Shown piece by piece: positions 1 to 5,421 of a stretch of 8,800 bases of DNA. Each line of letters opens with the position of its first letter. The first letter of the stretch is position 1. The stretch comes from CCY15215 sp039194995. Lineage in GTDB: Bacteria; Cyanobacteriota; Cyanobacteriia; Cyanobacteriales; Spirulinaceae. Position numbers and translations under genes: made by a program. The stretch spans positions 1 through 8,800 of the forward strand of contig JBCCVR010000242.1 in the NCBI GenBank assembly GCA_039194995.1, given 5' to 3'. Below the pieces are notes generated by a model. It searched no databases and had not been told where the DNA came from. It saw only the letters and a list, made by a program, of their open reading frames with translations.

Positions 1-107
1 CCAATTTCTGGAGGTAGTTCACCAATTTGTTTCCAACTGAGGTCTAGATATGTTTTCCCCGAACTCAAATTCCTTGTAATGAATTCAAGTAATTCTCGCT
101 TATTCAT
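1..107 (-). CDS. Leucine-rich-repeat protein, N-terminal fragment
   Basis: The 5' end of a gene read leftward out of the window; only the first 35 codons are visible, starting at the ATG complementary to 105-107. The peptide begins MNKRELLEFI and continues with TYLDLSWKQIGELPPEI. The LxLSxxxIxxLPPEI pattern is the typical first repeat of bacterial leucine-rich-repeat proteins. In cyanobacteria such N-termini often belong to long LRR proteins, some of them Roco-type LRR-GTPases, but the rest lies outside the window, so neither length nor downstream domains can be stated. Only an A-rich stretch, not a clear Shine-Dalgarno, precedes the ATG. The LRR call is seen in the sequence; any signalling role is inference. 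Confidence 0.75.
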   Translation of the reverse strand, partial: MNKRELLEFITRNLSSGKTYLDLSWKQIGELPPEI

Positions 108-161
108 ATTTTATTTTTCTTAATAGATTCAACTTACTACTTTAATGAAAATGAATTTTTT

Positions 162-287
162 TCATTTAAAACTCAATATATCTCTTTTTTTGTCATTATT
201 CTTTTCTACTTCAGGCATCCAATAATGTCCCGATTGAATTTGAGAACGAACAAACCGTTCTTGTTCTGGCGTTACAGTAACTTGCAT
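162..287 (-). pseudogene. ParD-like antitoxin stub, truncated
   Basis: A 41-codon frame starting at the ATG complementary to 285-287 and ending in TGA at 162-164. Its first 21 residues, MQVTVTPEQERFVRSQIQSG, followed by HY, match the N-terminal ribbon-helix-helix start of ParD antitoxins (typically MQVTLTPEQ.xFIQxQI.SGRY). After that the protein should continue with a PEEVIxxALRLLEE helix, but instead runs into WMPEVEKNNDKKRDILSFK and stops. ParD proteins are usually about 80-90 aa, so half is missing. No ParE toxin follows: the next gene on this strand is the LRR protein, 54 nt downstream. A good promoter lies just upstream, so the stub may still be transcribed. I read it as a decayed parDE locus. 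A short functional DNA-binding peptide is possible but unsupported. Confidence 0.6.
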
Positions 288-314
288 AGACTTACTCTCA
301 TAACCTTAAACACG

Positions 315-343
315 ATTATATCCCGATCGCACAAGTTTGACAG
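315..343 (-). promoter_or_regulatory. Promoter of the ParD-like stub
   Basis: On the minus strand a perfect TATAAT -10 (complement of 315-320) is preceded after exactly 17 nt by CTGTCA (complement of 338-343), four of six matches to TTGACA. The -10 lies about 27 nt before the ATG of the ParD-like frame. A near-HIP1 sequence (CGATCG) fills part of the spacer. Seen by eye only. Confidence 0.45.
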
Positions 344-386
344 TACCAACCATCAACGCGATCGCACAAAGCGATCTAAAATATTG

Positions 387-629
387 TTAAACGCGATCGC
401 CCTCTGCAAAATCCCCATCGAGTTTTTCCTCATCCTTCCCAACACCCAAAAAATCCATCAAGCGTGCAACCCGATCGCCTTCCGAAAACTGCCTAGATGC
501 AAGATCGGCAGAGACAGGCGATCGCTCTGAAACTTCTGCAATTTCAATTGTTACGGCTTGTCCGTCGGGAATATCCAGCGCTTCGGGAAGCTCCAAAAAG
601 TTCCCTTGTTTAATGGCAATAACTTTCAT
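387..629 (-). CDS. Small antitoxin-like protein, orphan
   Basis: An 80-aa protein. The ATG at 627-629 has a good Shine-Dalgarno, GGGGAG, about 8 nt upstream, and a TATAAT box at 656-661. The N-terminal 32 residues, MKVIAIKQGNFLELPEALDI then PDGQAVTIEIAE, form the short beta-rich pattern (K/N-G-x-x-x-L-P-E-x-L-x-x-P-x-G) of small cyanobacterial antitoxins similar to the AF2212-like (DUF104) or AbrB-like groups. Residues 33-80 are low-complexity and partly HIP1-coded: the heptapeptide F-S/A-E-G-D-R-V occurs twice, the second copy forming the C-terminus. Antitoxins of this sort usually precede a PIN-domain toxin; the 100 nt downstream contain none, only HIP1-like sequence and the promoter of the ParD-like stub. 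The antitoxin role is inference from resemblance. Confidence 0.6.
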   Translation of the reverse strand: MKVIAIKQGNFLELPEALDIPDGQAVTIEIAEVSERSPVSADLASRQFSEGDRVARLMDFLGVGKDEEKLDGDFAEGDRV

Positions 630-784
630 GATGCACTCCCCTATTATTTCGTTTAATTATAACCAAAAACATTATGTTCCGCGATCGCTTCTCCCAAATC
701 GCATTCAATCCATCGCGAGAGCGACTGTATCGGCCAAAACCTCATCGTGCTACACTTTTATAAACAGACTAACAAACCCGAGCA

Positions 785-1039
785 ATGAAAATCGTTTCCT
801 TTAACGAAGCAAAGAACAAACTCAAAACCATCTTAGATCGAGTCGTGAACGATGCCGACTACACTGTGATTACGCGATCGGATAACGATGATGCTGTGGT
901 GATGTCCCTCGAGTATTTTAATAGCTTGCTGGAAACCGTTTATTTATTGAAATCCCCAGCTAATGCCGCTCATTTGGAGCGTTCTATCGCCCAATACAAA
1001 CAAGGTCAAGTTGTGGAGCGCAACTTATTAGATGACTAA
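785..1039 (+). CDS. yefM: Antitoxin of the YefM/Phd family
   Basis: An 84-aa protein that matches YefM along its length: MKIVSFNEAKNKLKTILDRV (N-terminal dimerisation and DNA-binding part), then TVITRSDNDDAVVMSLEYFN with the family's ITR...VVMSLxxYxSLxET signature at about residues 28-52, then YLLKSPANAAHLERSIAQYK, and an acidic disordered tail that in this family wraps and inhibits the toxin. It acts in the cytoplasm, neutralising the YoeB mRNA interferase and, with it, repressing the operon. Its last 8 nt overlap the toxin start (ATGACTAA), the usual arrangement for translational coupling. The ATG at 785 lacks a strong Shine-Dalgarno; a TATAAA at 759-764 may be the -10. The frame is intact although the partner toxin is broken. 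Confidence 0.9.
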   Translation: MKIVSFNEAKNKLKTILDRVVNDADYTVITRSDNDDAVVMSLEYFNSLLETVYLLKSPANAAHLERSIAQYKQGQVVERNLLDD

Positions 1040-1302
1040 TCGAAAATTAGCATGGACGGATGAGGCATGGAAAGACTATATTTATTGGCAAAGTCAAGAT
1101 AAAAAGACACTGAAACGAATCAATAAACTGATTAAAGAAACCAAAAACTTACCTTTTGAAGGAATTGGCAAACCCGAACCATTAAAAAGAAAATTTATCG
1201 GGGTTCTGGTCTCGCCGTATTGATGAGACCAATCGCCTTATCTATGCTGTGGATGATGATTACTTAACAATAATTTCTTGCCGCTACCATTATGAGATGT
1301 AG
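1032..1302 (+). pseudogene. yoeB: YoeB toxin (mRNA interferase), frameshifted
   Basis: The first frame (1032-1223) gives 63 aa: MTNRKLAWTDEAWKDYIYWQ, then a conserved stretch ending KPEPLK, all typical of YoeB, and then an aberrant tail RKFIGVLVSPY and stop. Reading one base further on from the A-rich run at 1184-1193 restores the family sequence: L-S-G-F-W-S-R-R-I-D-E-T-N-R-L-I-Y-A-V, then DDDYLTIISCRYHYEM to TAG at 1300-1302. The locus is therefore a one-base insertion away from an 89-aa YoeB, the normal length. In E. coli YoeB, Glu46, Arg65, His83 and Tyr84 are important for ribosome-dependent mRNA cleavage. Here the Glu of KPEPLK lies before the shift, but the Arg of the NRLIYAV segment and the terminal RYHY lie after it, so the translated product should be inactive. 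A sequencing error in the A-run or productive slippage are the alternatives. Confidence 0.85.
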
Positions 1303-1327
1303 TTTTTGCTTTGCGCGATCGCTCTTC

Positions 1328-1930
1328 TCAACCATCCCGCACCATCCAAACCAGAAACCCCAAAATTTGCTCTACTGGGGGTAGCGGATAATCATTCAAA
1401 TCGATCGCTACAGTTTGCCCTTCCAACTTCAAAAAACGCCACACCGTCCCGCTTGTTACCGTCCCGTAAATTGTCGCGATCGCCTGTTTTTTCTGTTGAT
1501 TAAAACGCTGTGCGGCGACCATTTCCGCCAAACATTGACCGAGACCGGGTTTAAGATCCTCTTTTTTCGCTTCCACCAACACAATCGCCGGAGCCTTAAT
1601 GAATAATTGCTCGGGAGAGCGACTAATTAAAAAATCAACATACCCCGTTAAATCGAACTCTGGCTGTACTGAAAATTCCTCACCGGAAAACACGCTAATC
1701 TGACCTTTAAGCTGGCGTTTCACCTCTAACAAAACTGGATTGATAATGCCTTCAGAACGAGCCTTCTCACTACCCACCGCGATCGCCCAAGGAATGGTTT
1801 CTCTCAGCGTCTCTTCGAGCAAAGCACTGGGATTAACAGGGGCAATCTCTGGAAAAAAGCGATCGCCCTCAACAAGATCCAGTTGAAAATTTTCTACCGC
1901 TTTTGCGAGCGTAAATTTACTATAAGGCAT
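1328..1930 (-). CDS. Conserved cyanobacterial protein, PD-(D/E)XK nuclease-like
   Basis: A 200-aa protein. I chose the ATG at 1928-1930 because GGGAG lies 9 nt upstream; the frame stays open to a TTG at 1955-1957, but that would place this Shine-Dalgarno inside the gene. After an N-terminal helical part (about 1-75), residues 92-122 hold FDLTGYVDFLI and IVLVEAKKEDLKPGLGQCLA. G-Y-x-D-F about 20 residues before V-E-A-K (Asp99, Glu120, Lys122) is the layout of a PD-(D/E)XK nuclease core, as in restriction-endonuclease-like proteins, and the following GQCLAEM helix carries the conserved Gln. Similar proteins are common and uncharacterised in cyanobacteria. It follows the Uma2 gene by 44 nt on the same strand, so co-transcription is likely. 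Nuclease activity and substrate are inference. Confidence 0.7.
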   Translation of the reverse strand: MPYSKFTLAKAVENFQLDLVEGDRFFPEIAPVNPSALLEETLRETIPWAIAVGSEKARSEGIINPVLLEVKRQLKGQISVFSGEEFSVQPEFDLTGYVDFLISRSPEQLFIKAPAIVLVEAKKEDLKPGLGQCLAEMVAAQRFNQQKKQAIATIYGTVTSGTVWRFLKLEGQTVAIDLNDYPLPPVEQILGFLVWMVRDG

Positions 1931-1974
1931 TGAAATTTTCTCCCTTTCAAAGGTCAATATAATCTAATCGCAAT

Positions 1975-2820
1975 CTATTCCTCATATTGTTGCACCTCCT
2001 CCAAAGATAGCCCCAACGCTTCGGCAATTTGTGCCGCGCTCAATCCCATTCCTCGTAACTTAGGTATGGCTTCTCGTTGCGATCGCTCTGCCCGTTCCGC
2101 CCGTTCTCGTTGTTGTTCTGTTCTTTGTCTTTCTAATTCCGCTTGTTCCGTTCCGGTAGGTAACAAATTCCCCTCTAAATCCCACCAGCGCAACCAAACT
2201 TGCGATTGATTTTGGTAACTTCCCTCCCATACTCCTAACGCTACCTCCATTCGCCCGATCGGATAATGACCGCGATCGTTCGGTGCAAGTTGTCGATATA
2301 AGCCGTCGATTAAGTGATAAACCTCCAAACGATTCTCGCCAATAACGTAAATTCCATAATAGGGAATGCGGATAATCTGCTCGTAAACCCAAAATTTTCC
2401 CGGTTTGATCGTTTTTCCAGAAGGTAATTTCGATAAAGGCGTTCTATCGCTTTCTTCCGAACCGTCACCACTGGCAAATTCCAACGCAATTAACGGGGCG
2501 ATATGCTCTCGCCAAATGACGTAAGAACGGCGGATTTGCCCGTCAAATGAGGGCGGAACGTTGGGAACGTAAAACCAATCGGGCGCTTCTGCACCTCGTT
2601 CGGGCGGCTCTGTTTCCCGCCAATAAATACCGCTATCCTGCCCGATCGCATACTGTCCGTCAGGATGCAATCGTTGCAAAACCGATCCCAAAGAATCCGT
2701 CAGGAGAATGCTTTGGGGGTGTTCTTGAAAATTCTTCACAAAGGTTCCATCCTCGGCGGGTAACTGGGTATGGTCGGGAAACGGTGGCGGTAAAATAACG
2801 CGATCGAGACTTTGAGTCAT
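1975..2820 (-). CDS. Uma2-family (DUF820) PD-(D/E)XK protein
   Basis: A 281-aa protein starting at the ATG at 2818-2820, with no strong Shine-Dalgarno. It shows the cyanobacterial Uma2 order: an N-terminal part with LHPDGQYAIGQDSGIYWRET (about 51-70), PDWFYVPNVPP (Asp81), VIWREHIAPLIALEFASGDG (Glu114 in the L-E-F-x-S position), then GKFWVYEQIIRIPYYGIYVI and a strand-rich C-terminal half. Asp81, Glu114 and Lys142 are the best candidates for the metal-binding D...E...K set. A Glu/Arg-rich coiled-coil linker (about 226-250) leads to AIPKLRGMGLSAAQIAEALG, a helix-turn-helix-like tail frequent in this family. Uma2 proteins are very numerous in cyanobacteria, are annotated as putative endonucleases, and have no settled role. 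The second PD-(D/E)XK-like gene follows 44 nt downstream. Confidence 0.85.
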   Translation of the reverse strand: MTQSLDRVILPPPFPDHTQLPAEDGTFVKNFQEHPQSILLTDSLGSVLQRLHPDGQYAIGQDSGIYWRETEPPERGAEAPDWFYVPNVPPSFDGQIRRSYVIWREHIAPLIALEFASGDGSEESDRTPLSKLPSGKTIKPGKFWVYEQIIRIPYYGIYVIGENRLEVYHLIDGLYRQLAPNDRGHYPIGRMEVALGVWEGSYQNQSQVWLRWWDLEGNLLPTGTEQAELERQRTEQQRERAERAERSQREAIPKLRGMGLSAAQIAEALGLSLEEVQQYEE

Positions 2821-2950
2821 GGCAGCAAGAACGAACGATCTCTACCCAATTGTATCAAGGCGCAGAGAAGGGGAAAATAAAAAATCCGGATCGGCGCGAT
2901 CGCGGAGCAGGTCAATTTTGTAAAAACATTTGAATTGAGTGAATCTTCTG

Positions 2951-3016
2951 CTCTCTGCATTCTCAAAACTCTCTGCATTCTTAAACTCTCTGCGCTCTCT
3001 GCGTCTCTGTGGTTCA
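2951..3016 (+). repeat. CTCTCTGC tandem repeat of a dispersed family
   Basis: CTCTCTGCATTCT units start at 2951 and 2969 (18-nt step, separated by A-rich spacers), followed by two abutting CTCTCTGCG copies at 2986 and 2995 and by TCTCTGTGGTTCA. On the minus strand this reads TGAACCACAGAGACGCAGAG and so on, a sequence dispersed in intergenic regions of many bacterial genomes and often mis-translated as a peptide starting NHRDAESAE. It lies between the divergently oriented uma2-like gene and gshA. No function can be assigned. Confidence 0.75.
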
Positions 3017-3075
3017 ATATTCTTCAAAGATAAGGAGAAGAGACGGCCAAAAGTTTTTACAATGAAGTTATGTTA

Positions 3076-3083
3076 TAGGGGGA
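3076..3083 (+). promoter_or_regulatory. Shine-Dalgarno that fixes the gshA start
   Basis: TAGGGGGA ends 9 nt before the GTG at 3093. A TTG at 3084 in the same frame directly abuts the purine run and would leave no spacing, so GTG 3093 is the better start. It also gives the family N-terminus MLLSKGxEIE. Confidence 0.7.
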
Positions 3084-3092
3084 TTGTTAACC

Positions 3093-4232
3093 GTGCTGTT
3101 ATCGAAAGGCTGTGAAATCGAACTCTACACGGGTTCGCCGCAAGGAGATATCGTCGGACTATCCGACCGAATTGCGAAAGACTTACACGGTTTCGTGCGA
3201 GAGCCGGATAGTCGCAACGTAGAATATACCACCGCTCCGTACTGCTGTTACGATCGCCTGCTCTGCGCCCTCGTTCGTCCCCGACAGCGCCTGCGAACCT
3301 ACCTGCGATCGCTCGGCGACTATACCATTATCCCCGGCAGCACCCTTTCTCTCGGAGATACGCAGCATTTTTATCGCTCCGATCCGGCTAATCCTTATCA
3401 TACTTATATCGAGCAGACCTATCATACCCAAGTCGTTACCGCCAGCATCCATATTAATATCGGCATTTCCGACCCAGAAACCTTAATGCGAGCTTGTCGT
3501 CTCGTGCGGGTGGAAGCCCCTCTCTATCTGGCATTAAGCGCTTCTTCGCCTTTTTTAGATGGTAAAATTACAGGCTATCATTCCACGCGCTGGGGAATGT
3601 TTCCAAAAACCCCCGCCCATGTCCCGCTTTTTGCCAATCACGCCCATTATATAGACTGGACGGAAGAGCAATTAGTCCTCGGAACGATGCAAAATGTTCG
3701 CCATCTCTGGCTTTCGGTGCGTCCCAATGGCGATCGCCGTCCTTATAATCTCAATCGTCTCGAACTGCGAATTTGCGATTTGGTGATGGATCCGATTGCT
3801 CTTTTGGCGATCGTTGCCTTCCTCGAAACCCGCATCCTGCAACTGCAAGAACAGCCCGATCTCGATCCTTTGCTTTCTAGTTCGTTTAGTGCAGAAGAAC
3901 TCGTGAATCTCACCGATGCCAACGAAGCCGCCGTTGCCCGCCAGAGTTTGGATGCCAAATTACAGCACTGGCAAGATGGGAGACCCCTTTCCGCACGGCA
4001 ATGGATTGAAGAAATCTACAGCGAAACCAGCCTCCTCGCCAAACAACGGGGCTTGAGTTGTTTTGTTTCTCCCCTCCGCAAAATTCTGCGAGAAGGCAAT
4101 ACCGCCCAACAATGGCTCGCTCAGTGCGATCGCGGACTTTCCCCCCGAGAAGTGCTGATCTGCAGCATTGAAGCAGCAGAGCAGCGAGAACGGGAATTAG
4201 AAGACAAACTCTGTCAGTTAATTGCCGCTTGA
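3093..4232 (+). CDS. gshA: Glutamate-cysteine ligase, cyanobacterial type
   Basis: A 379-aa cytoplasmic enzyme that joins L-glutamate and L-cysteine through the gamma-carboxyl, using ATP; this is the first step of glutathione synthesis. The protein follows the cyanobacterial GshA family end to end: KGCEIELYTGSPQGDIVGLS (5-24), REPDSRNVEYTTAPY (36-50), VRPRQRLRTYLRSLGDYTII (61-80), VVTASIHINIGISDPE (114-129) with a His-x-Asn of the kind that binds metal and nucleotide, EAPLYLALSASSPFLDGKIT (141-160), GYHSTRWG and RPYNLNRLELRICD (216-229). The length is normal for this type, shorter than the E. coli enzyme. GTG start at 3093, see the Shine-Dalgarno entry. It appears monocistronic, with a hairpin just after the stop. 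The usual second gene of the pathway, gshB, is not in the window. Confidence 0.95.
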   Translation: MLLSKGCEIELYTGSPQGDIVGLSDRIAKDLHGFVREPDSRNVEYTTAPYCCYDRLLCALVRPRQRLRTYLRSLGDYTIIPGSTLSLGDTQHFYRSDPANPYHTYIEQTYHTQVVTASIHINIGISDPETLMRACRLVRVEAPLYLALSASSPFLDGKITGYHSTRWGMFPKTPAHVPLFANHAHYIDWTEEQLVLGTMQNVRHLWLSVRPNGDRRPYNLNRLELRICDLVMDPIALLAIVAFLETRILQLQEQPDLDPLLSSSFSAEELVNLTDANEAAVARQSLDAKLQHWQDGRPLSARQWIEEIYSETSLLAKQRGLSCFVSPLRKILREGNTAQQWLAQCDRGLSPREVLICSIEAAEQRERELEDKLCQLIAA

Positions 4233-4235
4233 GCC

Positions 4236-4253
4236 AAGGCGATCGCGCCTTTT
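4236..4253 (+). terminator. Terminator-like hairpin after gshA, built on HIP1
   Basis: AAGGCG-ATCG-CGCCTT forms a 6-bp stem with a 4-nt loop and runs into TTTT, starting 4 nt after the gshA stop. The core contains the HIP1 octamer GCGATCGC. The short stem and broken T-run make it a moderate terminator at best. Confidence 0.5.
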
Positions 4254-4322
4254 CCGCCAAAACTCGGAGGATGCTTGCAATTTTCTTATCGGGTCGATAA
4301 AGATAAACTGATGATTTGAGAC

Positions 4323-4351
4323 TTGACTTTTTTCTCTCTTTATTGTTTATT
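4323..4351 (+). promoter_or_regulatory. Possible promoter upstream of trmL
   Basis: TTGACT (4323-4328), a 17-nt spacer, and TTTATT (4346-4351, four of six matches to TATAAT) in an AT-rich part of the gshA-trmL gap. It would leave a leader of about 150 nt. Weak evidence; the region is AT-rich enough for chance matches. Confidence 0.25.
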
Positions 4352-4505
4352 TTTGCATTCTGTAGGTAAAGTCCAAATGTTTTAGTGCTGTCATGAACGT
4401 CATAAGACTTTACAAATACTAATCAATCGTTCCTTGCGATCGCCTTGGCGAAATCGGCCATTTCTGGCAATTGCAGTCTTTTTTCCCCGTCATTCATCCG
4501 TTCCC

Positions 4506-4988
4506 ATGCCGAAAATCGTTCTCGTTCATCCCCAAATCCCCCCCAACACGGGCAATATCGCTAGAACTTGCGCTGCAACCGGAACGCAACTTCATCTCGT
4601 CGCACCGCTCGGCTTTGAAATTAGCGATCGCCGCCTCAAACGCGCGGGATTAGACTACTGGCCTTATGTAGACGTTCATTACCACGCAGATATAGAACGA
4701 TTTGCGGCGTTTTGTTTGGCAGAAGGAGGACGAAACCTCGGTTTTAGCGTTCGCGGCGCTCGTAATTATACCGAGTTTGCTTTTCGCGAGGATGATTGGC
4801 TGTTGTTTGGCAGCGAAACTTCCGGTTTACCCCCTCGGGTTCTTGACCAATGCAGCGAAACATTATACATTCCCATGTTTCAGCAAGGCGTGCGGAGCTT
4901 GAATTTAGCCAATAGCGTCGCGATCGCCTTATTTGAAGCCCGCCGACAATTAGGACATCTTCGCTCCGTTCCGGAAAGATCGGTTTAA
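4506..4988 (+). CDS. trmL: tRNA (cytidine(34)-2'-O)-methyltransferase TrmL
   Basis: A 160-aa SPOUT-family methyltransferase. In E. coli TrmL (YibK) uses S-adenosylmethionine to methylate the ribose of the wobble nucleotide 34 of tRNA-Leu isoacceptors. All three SPOUT signatures are visible: HPQIPPNTGNIARTCAATGT (8-27), LLFGSETSGLP (99-109), and IPMFQQGVRSLNLANSVAIA (122-141) followed by the family LFEARRQLG. GFEISDRRLKRAGLDYW (36-52) matches the second conserved block. The C-terminal parts form the trefoil knot and AdoMet site. The frame is open back to a TTG at 4434, but the 24 extra residues are unlike the family, whereas MPKIVLVHP aligns with the usual start, so I take ATG 4506. No Shine-Dalgarno precedes it. 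Length is normal (E. coli 157 aa). It appears monocistronic. Confidence 0.93.
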   Translation: MPKIVLVHPQIPPNTGNIARTCAATGTQLHLVAPLGFEISDRRLKRAGLDYWPYVDVHYHADIERFAAFCLAEGGRNLGFSVRGARNYTEFAFREDDWLLFGSETSGLPPRVLDQCSETLYIPMFQQGVRSLNLANSVAIALFEARRQLGHLRSVPERSV

Positions 4989-4995
4989 GATGCAA

Positions 4996-5015
4996 AATCA
5001 AGGGTTATCTTGATT
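4996..5015 (+). terminator. Hairpin after trmL
   Basis: AATCAAG - GGTTAT - CTTGATT makes a perfect 7-bp stem with a 6-nt loop 7 nt after the trmL stop. It is AT-rich and has no proper T-tract behind it, so termination is plausible, not certain. Confidence 0.4.
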
Positions 5016-5174
5016 ACCTTCAAGTAATTTTCTTTAAATTCAGTATCTTGCGATACAAAATAGTCGGAATTGAATAAGAAATTTCTATAATGCTTCTTTT
5101 CGAGACTTGTCGATTTTTGCTAAGTTGGCGTAGAGTAATCATCAATCTCGTATCCATGCAAGACAGAAGCCACT

Positions 5175-5197
5175 CGGATCGTTTCGATCCGGATCGG
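5175..5197 (+). repeat. Hairpin / overlapping palindrome of three GGATCG half-sites
   Basis: CGGATCG-TTT-CGATCCG is a perfect 7-bp stem with a 3-nt loop (5175-5191). The right arm also forms a 12-nt palindrome CGATCCGGATCG (5185-5196) with the following GGATCG, so two structures compete for the same arm. It lies in the leader region of the peptidase gene. It could be an RNA element or a protein site; the function is unknown. Confidence 0.5.
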
Positions 5198-5253
5198 TAT
5201 GTTGGGGGAAGGTAAGTTATCCCAATGCTCCCATCCCAACCACACAAAAAAAG

Positions 5254-5282
5254 TTGACTTGTTTGGAAAAGCAGAGTAATCT
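5254..5282 (+). promoter_or_regulatory. Possible promoter of the LysM-M23 gene
   Basis: TTGACT (5254-5259; five of six -35 matches), a 17-nt spacer and TAATCT (5277-5282; a poor -10, three of six). It lies about 140 nt before the start codon. Confidence 0.35.
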
Positions 5283-5409
5283 ACCAAGGTCACTCAATTC
5301 ACCAAATCGTCAGCGATCGCGATCGCACTTTAGAATGCAATAGCAACAACTAATACACGCAACTGCTACTGTTTTCCGAACGATAAAGTTAAGTCGCTCA
5401 TTACAACTT

Positions 5410-5415
5410 AGGAGG
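5410..5415 (+). promoter_or_regulatory. Strong Shine-Dalgarno before a triple-TTG start
   Basis: AGGAGG, a full anti-Shine-Dalgarno match, is followed by TTG TTG TTG (5416, 5419, 5422), with no ATG or GTG nearby. Spacings are 0, 3 and 6 nt, so TTG 5422 is the best-placed start. Confidence 0.65.
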
Positions 5416-5421
5416 TTGTTG

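Larger units (their letters stand above)
4989..5421 (+). other. 433-nt gene-free region before the M23 peptidase gene
   Basis: I see no convincing gene here. It holds the hairpin after trmL, an isolated TATAAT at 5086-5091 with no good -35, a CGGATCG/CGATCCG hairpin at 5175-5197, a possible promoter at 5254-5282, a fused HIP1 palindrome GCGATCGCGATCGC at 5313-5326, and AGGAGG at 5410-5415. If transcription starts at 5091 or 5282 the leader would be about 320 or 130 nt, long enough for leader regulation. I compared it by eye with the c-di-AMP (ydaO) riboswitch, which often precedes envelope hydrolases in cyanobacteria, and did not find its conserved blocks. Confidence 0.5.

Noticed and set aside
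225..530. Plus-strand 101-codon frame over the toxin-antitoxin region
   Set aside because: It is antisense to the ParD-like stub and the orphan antitoxin, has no family-like sequence, and is kept open mainly by HIP1-rich DNA.
2060..2392. Minus-strand frame of 110 codons inside the Uma2 gene
   Set aside because: It is a shifted frame inside a clear family member, with no recognisable domain.
2817..3027. Minus-strand frames starting MNHRDAESAE or NIEPQRRRERRE
   Set aside because: These peptides are translations of the dispersed CTCTCTGC repeat and are a known annotation artefact.
4267..4302. Short frame MLAIFLSGR after gshA with a nearby GGAGG
   Set aside because: Only nine codons, and the purine run touches the ATG, leaving no usable spacing.
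5020..5247. 75-codon minus-strand frame before the peptidase gene
   Set aside because: No recognisable family, no Shine-Dalgarno and no partner gene; the region is better read as a leader.
5086..5421. c-di-AMP (ydaO/yuaA) riboswitch upstream of the M23 gene
   Set aside because: The gene type fits and a GGGGGA is present, but the other conserved blocks, such as GGGGTGAATC, were not found on either strand by eye.
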